From positions 1-28,818 of the forward strand of contig MTML01000094.1 of NCBI GenBank assembly GCA_002011215.1: a stretch of DNA of 28,818 bases. Direction: 5' to 3'. This DNA is from Archaeoglobus sp. JdFR-24 (GTDB lineage: Archaea; Halobacteriota; Archaeoglobi; Archaeoglobales; Archaeoglobaceae). Under the pieces are notes generated by a model. That model made no database searches. It was not told the DNA's origin and saw only the letters and a list, made by a program, of their open reading frames with translations. Both the position numbers and the translations under genes were made by a program. Positions 1-8,681 of this stretch are shown piece by piece; positions within the stretch are counted from its first letter, which is position 1; every line of letters starts with the position of its first letter.

Positions 1-587
<587 letters not shown>

Positions 588-810
588 TGTGCGGGGGAAG
601 TTGCGATGAATACGCCTCTTCGCCCACTGGATTAATCCTAAGGCAAACCCACCTCAGACCACAAAAGCTGTGGTCCTCATTTTTTTACCGCAGAGGGGAA
701 CTATAACCCTTCATCCAAGGCTTGCGCCAACATCCGGGTTTTTGCCGGTTCTGCGGCTCAGGTTTTTAGGTTTTTAACACCTTTTGGTGTAAACGATCAT
801 TAGGTCTTCT

Positions 811-823
811 TGATTTATAAGCC
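811..823 (-). promoter_or_regulatory. rRNA promoter P3 (proximal TATA-like element)
   Basis: The reverse strand reads GGCTTATAAATCA, close to the archaeal TATA consensus. The expected start is near 790, leaving a leader of about 200 nt before 16S. Downstream of both P2 and P3 the word CTAATGAT recurs, which hints that this promoter region grew by partial duplication. Confidence 0.6.
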
Positions 824-860
824 TTTTGCTATCATTAGATGTATCTGAGGAGCCTCGTGA

Positions 861-873
861 TGTATTTAAAGGC
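861..873 (-). promoter_or_regulatory. rRNA promoter P2 (middle TATA-like element)
   Basis: The reverse strand reads GCCTTTAAATACA, a TATA-like box about 58 bp downstream of P1 and 49 bp upstream of P3. The expected start is near 840. Orientation and position ahead of 16S support a promoter role, but no start site is known. Confidence 0.55.
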
Positions 874-918
874 TCTCGTGGTGCGTCTATTTGAGGTGTT
901 CTCACCGTGAGAGGCAGC

Positions 919-935
919 GGATATTTAAGCTTTTT
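919..935 (-). promoter_or_regulatory. rRNA promoter P1 (distal TATA/BRE-like element)
   Basis: On the reverse strand the sequence AAAAAGCTTAAATATCC gives an A-rich, BRE-like stretch followed by the TATA-like box TTAAATAT (921-928). Transcription would start about 25 nt to the left, near 898, and run into the 16S leader. It is the most upstream of three such boxes. Confidence 0.6.
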
Positions 936-1236
936 GCCGAACAATCTATCACACACCAGACCGGTTGAGACAATAAAGAAACCACAAGATGGTTATACAT
1001 CTAAAATTCTGAACTATACTATATCTATTCAAGAATTCCCTAATACTCCTCTCTAATTTAACAGAACAGAATCACGAAACAAATTACTAGAAACAGATTA
1101 CTAAAATCAACGCATTGCGATCAAAAGTATTCCATTCAAGTGAATGATTGCAGGAAAAGTTGGAGAATTTCGGAGGATTTCAGAGGAATCCAGTACACCG
1201 AAATATATATATTAAGCAATATCGGAGGTTAGGGGA

Positions 1237-2460
1237 ATGACTGTAATTAATTTCCTTGGAGGATGCAGAGAAGTAGGTAGATCTGCTATATTAGTTGATT
1301 CTATAGTTCTGGATTACGGTATTAAACCTTCAGATCCCCCTGAATATCCCCTCAATGGGGTTTCTCCAAAATCAGTAATAATATCTCACGGACACTTGGA
1401 TCATGTTGGAGTTGCTCCCAACCTTATGTATTACGATCCCGATATATATATGACCCCGCCAACAAGAGAGCTATCACACATACTTCTTAAGGACTCCATG
1501 AATATAATGGAAATCCCACCTTATGGTAAGAAGGAGTTTATGCAGTTTGAGAGCAATATTGCTGAAGTTGATTACAATGAACCATTTTTTCTGAACGATT
1601 GGGAGATTTTGTTTCTCAACGCAGGTCATATACCGGGAAGTGCCAGTGTTCACCTCTCAAAGGATATAAATATACTCTACACCGGGGATATAAAACTCGA
1701 AGATACAAGACTCCTCGAATCTGCCGATATTTTTTATCCCGAAACAGACATACTGATAACAGAGAGCACTTATTTTGGTGTGGAACATCCAGATAGAAAG
1801 GATCTTGAGAAGACCTTCGTGGAATCTGTTATCGACACGCTGGACAGAGGCGGGCATGCAATAATCCCCGCATTTGCGGTAGGGAGGAGCCAAGAGGTGC
1901 TGATGATCCTCAACAAATATGGCATCACCCCTTATATCGACGGAATGGGTAAAGAAGTTGCAAGAATACTTGAAAGATATCCCAAATACATAAAAAATGT
2001 CAAGAAACTTAGAAGGGCAATTAAGAATGCAATTCACGTGGAGAGAGGTAAAAGAGAGGATGTTCTGAAAGAACCTGCAGCAATTGTTACAACTGCAGGA
2101 ATGCTGAATGGTGGACCGGCTCTCTTCTACATTTCACGACTCTATAACGATGACAGATCTAAAATTATCCTCACAGGATATCAGGTTGAAGGAACCAACG
2201 GAGAAATGGCACTTGAGAGGGGAACCATTAATCTGGGAACCAGAACTGTTAAATTGAAAATGGCTGTTGAACAGTATGATTTCTCAGCCCACGCAGATGA
2301 CAAACAGCTGAAAGAACTCGTTAAGATCGCTGCTAAAAAAGGAGTTGAGACTGTTTTCACCGTTCATGGAGAGAATACCGAAGCTTTTGCAACATGGATT
2401 GAAGAGGAACTTGGAATAGAGGCATATGCACCTAATAATGGAGATGTATATGTGATATAG
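1237..2460 (+). CDS. aCPSF2-type beta-CASP ribonuclease (archaeal CPSF homologue)
   Basis: This 407-residue protein is a metallo-beta-lactamase/beta-CASP RNase, the family acting in archaeal RNA 3'-end formation and decay. The zinc-site motif HGHLDH is at 51-56, further ligands are H131, D151 and H377, and beta-CASP signatures follow: acidic E176, PAFAVGRSQE (211-220) and AHAD (351-354). It lacks the N-terminal KH domains of aCPSF1 and starts directly with the lactamase fold, so aCPSF2 fits better than aCPSF1; an RNase J is less likely by overall look. The start has a good ribosome-binding site (GGAGGT, 1224-1229). An AT-rich TATA-like stretch (1201-1213) lies almost too close to the ATG, so the true promoter may be further upstream. 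The metallophosphoesterase gene follows after 31 bp. Confidence 0.9.
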   Translation: MTVINFLGGCREVGRSAILVDSIVLDYGIKPSDPPEYPLNGVSPKSVIISHGHLDHVGVAPNLMYYDPDIYMTPPTRELSHILLKDSMNIMEIPPYGKKEFMQFESNIAEVDYNEPFFLNDWEILFLNAGHIPGSASVHLSKDINILYTGDIKLEDTRLLESADIFYPETDILITESTYFGVEHPDRKDLEKTFVESVIDTLDRGGHAIIPAFAVGRSQEVLMILNKYGITPYIDGMGKEVARILERYPKYIKNVKKLRRAIKNAIHVERGKREDVLKEPAAIVTTAGMLNGGPALFYISRLYNDDRSKIILTGYQVEGTNGEMALERGTINLGTRTVKLKMAVEQYDFSAHADDKQLKELVKIAAKKGVETVFTVHGENTEAFATWIEEELGIEAYAPNNGDVYVI

Positions 2461-2491
2461 CTTACACCCAAGATGCCTCCTATCCGAGATT

Positions 2492-3148
2492 ATGAGGGTT
2501 CTGATTATCGCAGACATCCATTCAAATTTTGATGAGCTTGAAAGGATTTTGAATTCAAATGATTTGAATACCGATTATGGATTGATCGCAGGAGATATGA
2601 CACACTTTCATGCCAGAGATTTGATGAGATTAAACGCTCTTTTCAACGATTACGGCATTGATGTTCTGGCTGTTCATGGAAACTGTGATCCGCCCGAAAT
2701 TGAAAATCTCATTGAGATGACAGAAATTGAGTTCATCCATGGTAGGAGTGTCAAGTTTGGTAAATATACGCTCCATGGAGTTGGAGGATCAAATTACACC
2801 CCCTTTTCCACGCCAAGCGAATACAGCGAGAATCAGATCAAAGAATTCGTAAGCAGATTTGAGCTGGGAGATCGGAACGTCCTGCTTACACATTGCCCCC
2901 CACGTGGTATCCTTGATATGACAAAATATAATGTAAGAGCAGGCTGTTCTGTCATTAGAGATATAATGAGAAACTTTGAGGTCGTGTTTTGCGGGCATAT
3001 TCATGAGGCCAGAGGTGAGTGGAGTGGAGAAAAAACTCACGTTGTGAATCCCGGCCCAGCCTTTGCTGGATACTTCGCAATCTGGGATACCGATGAATTC
3101 ATGAGTGAATCTATGAGTAAATTTAGAATCGAACTGAAAAGATGTTGA
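2492..3148 (+). CDS. Calcineurin-like metallophosphoesterase
   Basis: The 218-residue protein carries the complete dinuclear-metal signature of the family in order: D8xH10, GD (34-35), GNCD (63-66), H134 in THCPP, and GHIH (168-171). It is a soluble phosphodiesterase or phosphatase of the small archaeal YfcE/MJ0936-like group; the natural substrate is unknown. It lies 31 bp after the aCPSF2 gene on the same strand and is probably co-transcribed with it, a link to nucleotide or RNA turnover that is suggestive only. Confidence 0.9.
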   Translation: MRVLIIADIHSNFDELERILNSNDLNTDYGLIAGDMTHFHARDLMRLNALFNDYGIDVLAVHGNCDPPEIENLIEMTEIEFIHGRSVKFGKYTLHGVGGSNYTPFSTPSEYSENQIKEFVSRFELGDRNVLLTHCPPRGILDMTKYNVRAGCSVIRDIMRNFEVVFCGHIHEARGEWSGEKTHVVNPGPAFAGYFAIWDTDEFMSESMSKFRIELKRC

Positions 3149-3204
3149 TTTCTATTCGCTCTCCTAAACTAATGGACAGAGCTGATTTAAGATATACAGC
3201 AATT

Positions 3205-3735
3205 TCAATCGACGCGGGATTCAAGTAACATCTCTAAGTAGGACTTCCTTATGCTTTCCAGCCCCTCAAGGCCAAGTCTTTTTGCCATTTCAAAAATTCT
3301 TTTTTTAGCTTTTTCCACATTATCGCTTTCGATTTCGATTTCCACAAAATTTCCAATGCCATCAAGGTGGTCCAAGCATATTAAAATATCATCTGCCCTG
3401 TAAATCTTCCTCCTTTTTACAACCACTGCAACCCTTTCAAATCCCAATTTCTGGAGGAGTTCAACGGCTTTTTGGTAATCCTCGGCATTAAGCCTCACCT
3501 TAACCTCTTCTCTGGTTTTTGTTTGAGCATCAATTTTTGGCCCCTTATAAGTTATACTGACTCCTTCAACATCCTTCCTTATTCTCAAAGCCTCGTCGGT
3601 TTTGGTGAAATCCCTTACCGGTGATTTGAAGTAAATATCCTCCTCAATCTTGTCTATCACAAATTCCGCAAATTCTATGACCTTCACCTCAATCTGATCC
3701 GGATCTTCAATGCGGAACTTGACTTCAACCTCCAT
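3205..3735 (-). CDS. CYTH-domain protein (CyaB-like adenylate cyclase / triphosphatase family)
   Basis: From the ATG at 3735 the protein is 176 residues and opens with the family hallmark ExExK (MEVEVKF, E2, E4, K6). Alternating charged beta strands with conserved R and K follow (RIRKD, ITYKGP, VRLN), and LDHLDGIGNFVEIE lies near the end, as in CYTH tunnel folds that bind triphosphates. Archaeal members are usually annotated as class IV adenylate cyclase or thiamine-triphosphatase-like; sequence alone does not separate cyclase from phosphatase. An in-frame extension to 3813 would read through the promoter repeats and is unlikely. The gene diverges from the FKBP gene. Confidence 0.88.
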   Translation of the reverse strand: MEVEVKFRIEDPDQIEVKVIEFAEFVIDKIEEDIYFKSPVRDFTKTDEALRIRKDVEGVSITYKGPKIDAQTKTREEVKVRLNAEDYQKAVELLQKLGFERVAVVVKRRKIYRADDILICLDHLDGIGNFVEIEIESDNVEKAKKRIFEMAKRLGLEGLESIRKSYLEMLLESRVD

Positions 3736-3807
3736 CGTTACACCAACCTTTTTATATCGAACACTGGCTGTATAACACTGGCTGTATAAAAAACTGTGGT
3801 GATTGAT
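3736..3807. promoter_or_regulatory. Divergent promoter region between the CYTH and FKBP genes
   Basis: Reverse-strand TATAAAAA (3749-3756) faces the CYTH gene, and forward TATAAAAA (3785-3792) faces the FKBP gene. Each lies about 18-20 nt from the likely start codon, so both transcripts should have almost no leader. The space between the two boxes is filled by two copies of a 14-bp unit listed separately. Confidence 0.55.
3761..3788. repeat. Perfect 14-bp tandem duplication in a divergent promoter
   Basis: ACACTGGCTGTATA occurs at 3761-3774 and again at 3775-3788 with no mismatch. Each unit ends in TGTATA, so the duplication copied a TATA-like element. The second copy supplies the first half of the FKBP-side TATA box. 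Confidence 0.95.
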
Positions 3808-4641
3808 ATGCAAAATGAGGTTAAAAAGGGAGATTTCGTCAAGATAAGCTATACTGCAAGACTGGAAGACGGTACGATTATTGATTCAACAGATGAGAAA
3901 GTTGCCAGAGAATCAGGGGTGTTCGAGGAGAGAGCGAGATACGGAGATATCATCGTCGTGGTGGGTGACGGGCATGTAATAAAAGGACTCGATGAGGCGC
4001 TCGAAGGTAAGGAAGTTGGTTTCAAAGGTGAAGTTGAGGTTCCACCGGAGAAGGCATTTGGTGAATACGATCCCGAGAACAAAGAAATTGTGACTCTGAC
4101 GAAATTCAAAGAGAGACCATCAATCGGCCAGAAGGTTCAGGTCGGAGAGAAATACGGATATGTTGAGAGAATTATCGGTAGAAGAGTTATTGTTGATTTT
4201 AACCACCCTTATGCCGGTAAAAAGATCATATTCGATTTTGAAATTAAAGAAAAAATAGAAGATCCTCTCGAAAAAGTCAAAGCCCTTATCTTACTCTATA
4301 CTGCAAAAGAGGTGGAGGCTAAAATTGAAGATGGTAAAGTGATTGTCGATGTTCCAAGAGGAGCCAGCTTCGACCAATTTTTCCTCATAGGTAAGTTCAG
4401 CGCGATTAATAGCATATTCAAACACTTCGAAGAAATAAAAGAAGTTGACTTCATTGAAAGATACCCGAAGCCTGAACCACCAGCATCTGAAACAGAGAAT
4501 GCTGAACCGGTAAGTGGAGATGAACCTGATACTGAGACAGATACTGAGGCAGATAGCAGACCCTCAGATGAGCCTGAAGATGAGGGTAAGGAGAAACAGG
4601 AACCCAGCGAGGATGCAACCGAAGCAGAAACCAAAAAGTGA
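3808..4641 (+). CDS. FKBP-type peptidyl-prolyl isomerase, long archaeal form with acidic tail
   Basis: The protein accelerates proline isomerisation and probably acts as a chaperone in the cytoplasm. The FKBP fold is split as in archaeal and SlyD-type enzymes: VKKGDFVKISYTARLEDG opens it, VGDGHVIKGLDEAL follows, the flap insert starts with PPEKAFGEYDPE, and DFNHPYAGKKIIFDFEI closes it at about residue 150. A further domain of about 65 residues follows. The last 55 or so residues are rich in E, D, P, S and T (ETDTEADSRPSDEPEDEG), probably disordered. I prefer ATG 3808; a GTG start at 3796 or 3799 would add only a few residues. Total length is about 277. Confidence 0.92.
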   Translation: MQNEVKKGDFVKISYTARLEDGTIIDSTDEKVARESGVFEERARYGDIIVVVGDGHVIKGLDEALEGKEVGFKGEVEVPPEKAFGEYDPENKEIVTLTKFKERPSIGQKVQVGEKYGYVERIIGRRVIVDFNHPYAGKKIIFDFEIKEKIEDPLEKVKALILLYTAKEVEAKIEDGKVIVDVPRGASFDQFFLIGKFSAINSIFKHFEEIKEVDFIERYPKPEPPASETENAEPVSGDEPDTETDTEADSRPSDEPEDEGKEKQEPSEDATEAETKK

Positions 4642-4694
4642 ATTCAAGAGTTTTTGAGAAGTGGCAGAAGCAGAAATTATTAAACATTCAATTT

Positions 4695-4732
4695 TTTGTA
4701 ATCATTTTCATAATTTGCAATCATTTTCATAA
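4695..4732. repeat. 19-bp tandem duplication (one mismatch)
   Basis: Two adjacent 19-bp units, 4695-4713 and 4714-4732, share AATCATTTTCATAA and differ only at the fifth base (T or C). They lie in the gap between the converging FKBP and site-2 protease genes. Confidence 0.93.
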
Positions 4733-4758
4733 CCTAATACTTAATTTTAATTATGGGC

Positions 4759-4790
4759 TAAAACACCAACAGGTTAAAACACCAACAGGT
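4759..4790. repeat. Perfect 16-bp tandem duplication
   Basis: TAAAACACCAACAGGT occurs at 4759-4774 and 4775-4790, followed by a partial third start (TAAAA). It lies in the same intergenic gap as the 19-bp duplication but shares no sequence with it. Confidence 0.95.
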
Positions 4791-4842
4791 TAAAAAATTT
4801 AGAGGCTTATCACCCAGAGATTCTAAGATCTACCTCTAAAAT

Positions 4843-6381
4843 CTACCCTCCGTGGATTGCTGGCAGATTCGGGATTATTATTGACATAGCCATAGACGAG
4901 AATACTATAAAAGCAAGCAGTCGACCAGCCATCATTGATATCTCTTCACCCCTCTCTCCAAACCTCCTGGAAAGGAGTGATGAAAGGGTTTCATGAAAGA
5001 CTCTTCCTCCATCGAGAGGAATCGCTGGCAGACAGTTAAATAATCCAACATAGAAGTTTATCCACCCTGTCCAATACAGTATATTTAAAATGTAAAATAT
5101 AGTGTTACCCTTATCCTCCCAGAATCCATTGGGCAGGAAGAAGACTGCAGTTTCCTCACCAAACCCTCTGAAACTTATTGGCATAGATATGATCGCCAGC
5201 CATCCCTGGACGGAGCTGAGATGGGATGGGATGCTTCGCAGCCAGGTAAGAACAAAACTTGAGTGGACGATTCTCATTCCGGTAATCTGATCTTCAACAG
5301 TCACACCCATGAATCCCGTTTCTGCCGATGGGTGTTTAACCAGTCTGATCTGATAATCGGAAAATTCTCCGTTATGGTAAACTCTAACTTCAACGATATC
5401 GCCGGGTCTTGTTTCCTGCATGACTTTAATAAACGAAGTTATTGTGTAAGTTCTAATACCATTAATCGAATATATTATCATTCCTTTCTCCAACCCAGCT
5501 TCTTTAGCTGGAAAACCATCATGAACATCGATAATTCGCGGGCCCGCAAGGTTATCGAGCTGAATTGTTTTAATTTCATCACCTTTTTGAAGAGTGATCT
5601 CTAGAACCTGGGAGTTTTCAAGCGCCTTTTCGGTATCTTCGGGTGTTAGGATCCGCACACCGTTGATTTCTTTGATGATCGACATCTCTTCAACCAGGCC
5701 GTAGGCTGGTGAGTCTTCATACACGCCCATTACAGCAACAGTAGGCGAGAGGAAACCAATCAAATAGAAAAACAGAGCAAAAGAGAAAAATGCAACTATA
5801 AAGTTGCTTATCACACCTGCAGAGAATATCCTGACTCTCTGTATCCTTCCTGTCCTTTTTCTATCCATTAGCTGATCTTCATCCGGTTCAGCAAACCCTC
5901 CGATAGGAAAGAGAGCTAACAGAACTCCCATTGATTTAACTCGCACTCCCTCAACCCTGCATAGAATTCCATGGCTGAACTCATGTACGACAAGGGTGAC
6001 AAGTAAACCGATAATTCCCCATTCCAGTGGTATCCAGTCATTCAAACCCGGAATCAGAAGCACATTTTGAGGTTTTGTCAAATCCGATGGTGGCGGTGGA
6101 TTGGTCAGAAGAACGATATCCATAAGAATTATCAGAACGAACATGAATATCATTCCGGCAAAAACAGCCGGTATTCCAGCATCTGCAAAAATTCTCCAGA
6201 AACGCCTGCTCTTTGCCACCCTGTCAAGGAAATTTAACCCTTTTTCGGTTCGGATCATCAGCACTGGGCCAAATGTGGATATGTTGTATTTCTCTAAGAT
6301 TTTCTTCTTTTTCAGTATGCTTACAACCACCCAGTAAACTAAGAAGATTGCCAGTATCATCATCCAGTTGGGGGAAATCAT
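4843..6381 (-). CDS. Site-2 protease family membrane metalloprotease (M50) with PDZ region
   Basis: The 512-residue multi-pass membrane protein has the zinc motif HEFSH at 133-137 inside a hydrophobic segment, and the second site LDGG near residue 458 (AIPLDGGRVFHE), which gives the third ligand. Between them are four or so further hydrophobic stretches and a PDZ-like soluble region of about 150 residues (VYEDSPAYGLVEEMSI, then GFPAKEAGLEKGMIIYSING), apparently two PDZ copies. Family members cut membrane proteins within the bilayer, releasing regulators or clearing remnant signal peptides. The target is unknown, and no anti-sigma-like substrate is expected in archaea. The gene stands alone, converging on FKBP and diverging from cutA. 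Confidence 0.92.
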   Translation of the reverse strand: MISPNWMMILAIFLVYWVVVSILKKKKILEKYNISTFGPVLMIRTEKGLNFLDRVAKSRRFWRIFADAGIPAVFAGMIFMFVLIILMDIVLLTNPPPPSDLTKPQNVLLIPGLNDWIPLEWGIIGLLVTLVVHEFSHGILCRVEGVRVKSMGVLLALFPIGGFAEPDEDQLMDRKRTGRIQRVRIFSAGVISNFIVAFFSFALFFYLIGFLSPTVAVMGVYEDSPAYGLVEEMSIIKEINGVRILTPEDTEKALENSQVLEITLQKGDEIKTIQLDNLAGPRIIDVHDGFPAKEAGLEKGMIIYSINGIRTYTITSFIKVMQETRPGDIVEVRVYHNGEFSDYQIRLVKHPSAETGFMGVTVEDQITGMRIVHSSFVLTWLRSIPSHLSSVQGWLAIISMPISFRGFGEETAVFFLPNGFWEDKGNTIFYILNILYWTGWINFYVGLFNCLPAIPLDGGRVFHETLSSLLSRRFGERGEEISMMAGRLLAFIVFSSMAMSIIIPNLPAIHGG

Positions 6382-6433
6382 TTTTAATCTCTCACCCTGT
6401 TTTTTTTAAAAATTTATGCTGGAGGGTATAAAT

Positions 6434-6748
6434 ATGTATATGTTCGTCTATGTTACTGCTGGAAGTGAAGATGAGGCTGAGAAAATTGCAAAAAATGTCC
6501 TTGAGAAAAAACTTGCTGCATGCGTAAACATGTTCAAAATCAACTCAATGTATTTCTGGGAAGGGGAACTTGAAAAATCACCGGAAATCGGGATGATCAT
6601 CAAAACAAGATCAGATAAATTTAAAGAACTGAGAGAGGAAATAAAAAGAATTCACAGCTATTCAGTACCATGCATCTGTGCTATTGGAATCGAAGATGGG
6701 CTCAAAGAGTATTTTGAATGGATTGATGATAGTGTATCGGAAAAATAG
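6434..6748 (+). CDS. cutA: Divalent-cation tolerance protein CutA
   Basis: The roughly 105-residue protein matches the CutA1 family along its length: VYVTAGSEDEAEKIAKN at the start, LAACVN, the W-containing strand MYFWEGELEKSPEIGMIIK, then HSYSVPCI and YFEWI near the end. CutA forms very stable trimers of ferredoxin-like folds and is linked to copper and other divalent metals, though its exact role is unsettled. ATG 6434 is chosen for its strong ribosome-binding site (GGAGG, 6421-6425, 8 nt before). ATG 6440 is possible; ATG 6416 would overlap the ribosome-binding site. Confidence 0.93.
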   Translation: MYMFVYVTAGSEDEAEKIAKNVLEKKLAACVNMFKINSMYFWEGELEKSPEIGMIIKTRSDKFKELREEIKRIHSYSVPCICAIGIEDGLKEYFEWIDDSVSEK

Positions 6749-6757
6749 TCGTATGTA

Positions 6758-6785
6758 TTAAATGTTAATGTGTGTTAAATGTTAA
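6758..6785. repeat. Direct repeat, 11-bp core at 17-bp period
   Basis: TTAAATGTTAA occurs at 6758-6768 and 6775-6785 in the short gap between cutA and the nucleotidyltransferase gene. The second copy ends 15 nt before the downstream ATG, just ahead of its ribosome-binding site, so the repeat may also serve as an AT-rich promoter. Confidence 0.8.
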
Positions 6786-6800
6786 AGAAAGGGTAGGTTT

Positions 6801-7514
6801 ATGGCTTCAGGAAGAAAAACCGCCACATATGGTGCAAGAGGGGACGTGATCTATTCACCTGAAAGATGGCAAATTCTTGAGAAGAAGAGAGACAGGGCCA
6901 AAGAGATAATGAGAAGGCTTGAAAGGAGATCGATCCCATCAATTGTCTACGGTAGCGTCGCAAGGGGGGATGTTGTTCCCGATAGCGATGTTGATATCTT
7001 CATTCCTGTTAAAGTTCCATCTTTCCTCATAGAAATATCACTTGAGGGACTTAATGTTCTTCAACGAAGGGTAGTTCAGGCAACTCCAAATTACGCTATC
7101 AAAGGAGAGATAACCCTGGATGACGATACAACCCTGAGTTTTCCTTTAGTAAATTTAAAGGATAGAGAAATAGACTTCTACACATTTGGTGGAGCCATAA
7201 ATCTTTCAGAACTCAAAAATAATAAGAGGGTGGCAGGAGTGGATAAAAGACTTGTTTTGATAATGCCTAACGAAAAAGGGCATTCAGAAATACCCATAAA
7301 CGAGATGGATGAGGCAGAACTATCAAAAATTCTTGGCGTGGGTATAGATATAATCCTTGAGAGAAAAAGAGTACTTGAGAGAAGAAGAGAGGTGGGTCGA
7401 ACAGGTGTTTTTATGTGTGAGACCGTTCCCGATGCTGAGAGTTTCGAGTCCTTTATTAGAGAAATGGCAAAAAGAAATCCTGCTGTCAGAAGGAGGCTGG
7501 GTGAAGTAAAGTGA
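6801..7514 (+). CDS. Archaeal nucleotidyltransferase-fold protein (COG1665-like)
   Basis: The 237-residue protein contains the Pol-beta nucleotidyltransferase signature GSVARGDVVPDSDVDIF (about residues 51-67), with the GS turn and the DxD metal pair intact. The rest resembles, from memory, a conserved archaeal family (COG1665, predicted nucleotidyltransferase) with no assigned reaction. There is no substrate-binding domain that would mark it as a CCA-adding or antibiotic-modifying enzyme, and it is not a MNT/HEPN toxin module because its neighbour is a radical SAM protein. A ribosome-binding site (AAAGGGTAGG) lies at about 6787-6796. The C-terminus is rich in Arg and Lys. Confidence 0.8.
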   Translation: MASGRKTATYGARGDVIYSPERWQILEKKRDRAKEIMRRLERRSIPSIVYGSVARGDVVPDSDVDIFIPVKVPSFLIEISLEGLNVLQRRVVQATPNYAIKGEITLDDDTTLSFPLVNLKDREIDFYTFGGAINLSELKNNKRVAGVDKRLVLIMPNEKGHSEIPINEMDEAELSKILGVGIDIILERKRVLERRREVGRTGVFMCETVPDAESFESFIREMAKRNPAVRRRLGEVK

Positions 7515-7609
7515 GAGTGAAGTTGGTGAGATGCTTCTTAAGTAAGTTTTTATATCCATCATGCATTTAATCTGCAGAGTTTCAAAGTTTGGTATGCATT
7601 GCTTGACTG

Positions 7610-7631
7610 ATTGCTGATAGATTGCTGATAT
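7610..7631. repeat. 11-bp tandem duplication upstream of the radical SAM gene
   Basis: ATTGCTGATAG at 7610-7620 is followed at once by ATTGCTGATAT at 7621-7631. The second copy ends in GATATAAAC, a TATA-like element about 28-33 nt before the ATG at 7659, so the duplication touches the presumed promoter. Confidence 0.88.
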
Positions 7632-7658
7632 AAACAAAAATAAGGATTGACATGAAAT

Positions 7659-8675
7659 ATGAAAGAGAATAGAATTGAAAAAATAGAGGCGGGGAGTTTC
7701 TATACATATCTCCCTGAGGGATGTAAAATCTGCAGAGAGGGTGCGAAACTTGTACTTTTCCTCACCGGCGAATGTGTTCACTCATGCTTTTACTGTCCAA
7801 TATCTGAGGAGAGAAAAAACAGAGATGTTGTTTTTGCGAACGAGAGGCCTGTTAATTCAGAGGAAGATATCGTTGCTGAAGCTGAAATGATGGATGCAGA
7901 GGGTGCAAGCATTACAGGTGGAGAGCCGCTCGCAAAACCATCCAGGCTTTATGAGATTCTGTCTCTTCTCAAGAAGCTCGATTTCCATGTTCATCTCTAT
8001 ACAAGCATTCCCGCCTCGTGGAAAACAATTGAAAAACTGAACAAACTTGGATTAGATGAGATACGGTTCCATCCTGTCAACCTCGAGAATTCTGATAAAT
8101 TCACAGACTGTATAAAATACGCAAAATCACTTGGAATTGATGCCGGATTTGAGATTCCCGCTTTAAATTTTAGAGTAGAAATTGCCGAGATCTCCAACCG
8201 TCTTGACTGTTTTATTAACCTTAATGAACTTGAATTCTCCTCAACAAACTATGAAAGCCTTCAGATGAGAGGTTACGAAGTGGATGATTTTTATGGAGCC
8301 ATAGGGAGCGAAAGAATCGCAAAACTTTATGCAGAAGTGACCAATAAATTCCATTACTGCACTGCAAGATTTAAGGATGGAGTACAGCTCAGAAAGAGAT
8401 TGTTAAGAATGGCTTTCAATCATCCTGAATTTTATTCCATTACTGAGGATGGAACAATAATGTGTGGATATATTGAGGGTGAAAACATTCAAAAAGCCAT
8501 TGAGTTCTTCGATAGATTGGGAGAAAAATATGCTGTAGTTGATGGTGGTATTGAGGTTGGTATGGATGTTGCTAGAAAGTGGAGTGAACATTTAAAAGTA
8601 GAGAAGTTCAAAGTTAGCATAATCGAAAGATATCCCACATTCAAAAGAATAATTGTGGAGATAGACCCCATATAG
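7659..8675 (+). CDS. Radical SAM protein (COG2108-like, unknown reaction)
   Basis: The 338-residue protein has the radical SAM cluster motif CVHSCFYC (CxxxCxxC, about residues 35-42) followed by SITGGEPL, the glycine-rich SAM-binding strand. An additional pair, CKIC at about 21-24, lies before the cluster motif. The C-terminal part (HYCTARFKDGVQLRKRLLR, then MCGYIEG) adds more cysteines, but a second cluster cannot be asserted. From memory it resembles a conserved archaeal family distantly related to pyruvate formate-lyase activating enzymes (COG2108). The target is unknown. The spacing to the TATA-like GATATAAAC is consistent with a leaderless or short-leader mRNA. Confidence 0.85.
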   Translation: MKENRIEKIEAGSFYTYLPEGCKICREGAKLVLFLTGECVHSCFYCPISEERKNRDVVFANERPVNSEEDIVAEAEMMDAEGASITGGEPLAKPSRLYEILSLLKKLDFHVHLYTSIPASWKTIEKLNKLGLDEIRFHPVNLENSDKFTDCIKYAKSLGIDAGFEIPALNFRVEIAEISNRLDCFINLNELEFSSTNYESLQMRGYEVDDFYGAIGSERIAKLYAEVTNKFHYCTARFKDGVQLRKRLLRMAFNHPEFYSITEDGTIMCGYIEGENIQKAIEFFDRLGEKYAVVDGGIEVGMDVARKWSEHLKVEKFKVSIIERYPTFKRIIVEIDPI

Positions 8676-8681
8676 AATGTG

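Larger units (their letters stand above)
588..912 (-). other. 16S rRNA leader (external transcribed spacer)
   Basis: This is the non-coding stretch between the rRNA promoters and the 16S 5' end, read leftwards. It holds a perfect 7-bp hairpin (GACCACA/TGTGGTC, 657-663 with 669-675, 5-nt loop). The long processing stem that would normally enclose 16S cannot be shown because the 3' side of the gene is outside the window. No protein gene is supported here. Confidence 0.7.

Noticed and set aside
657..675. Hairpin in the 16S leader as a terminator or attenuator
   Set aside because: Transcription reads through it to the rRNA. In that direction the only A/T tract lies before the hairpin, so it is more likely leader structure.
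774..956. 60-codon reverse frame upstream of 16S
   Set aside because: It spans the rRNA promoter elements and leader, with no coding signature.
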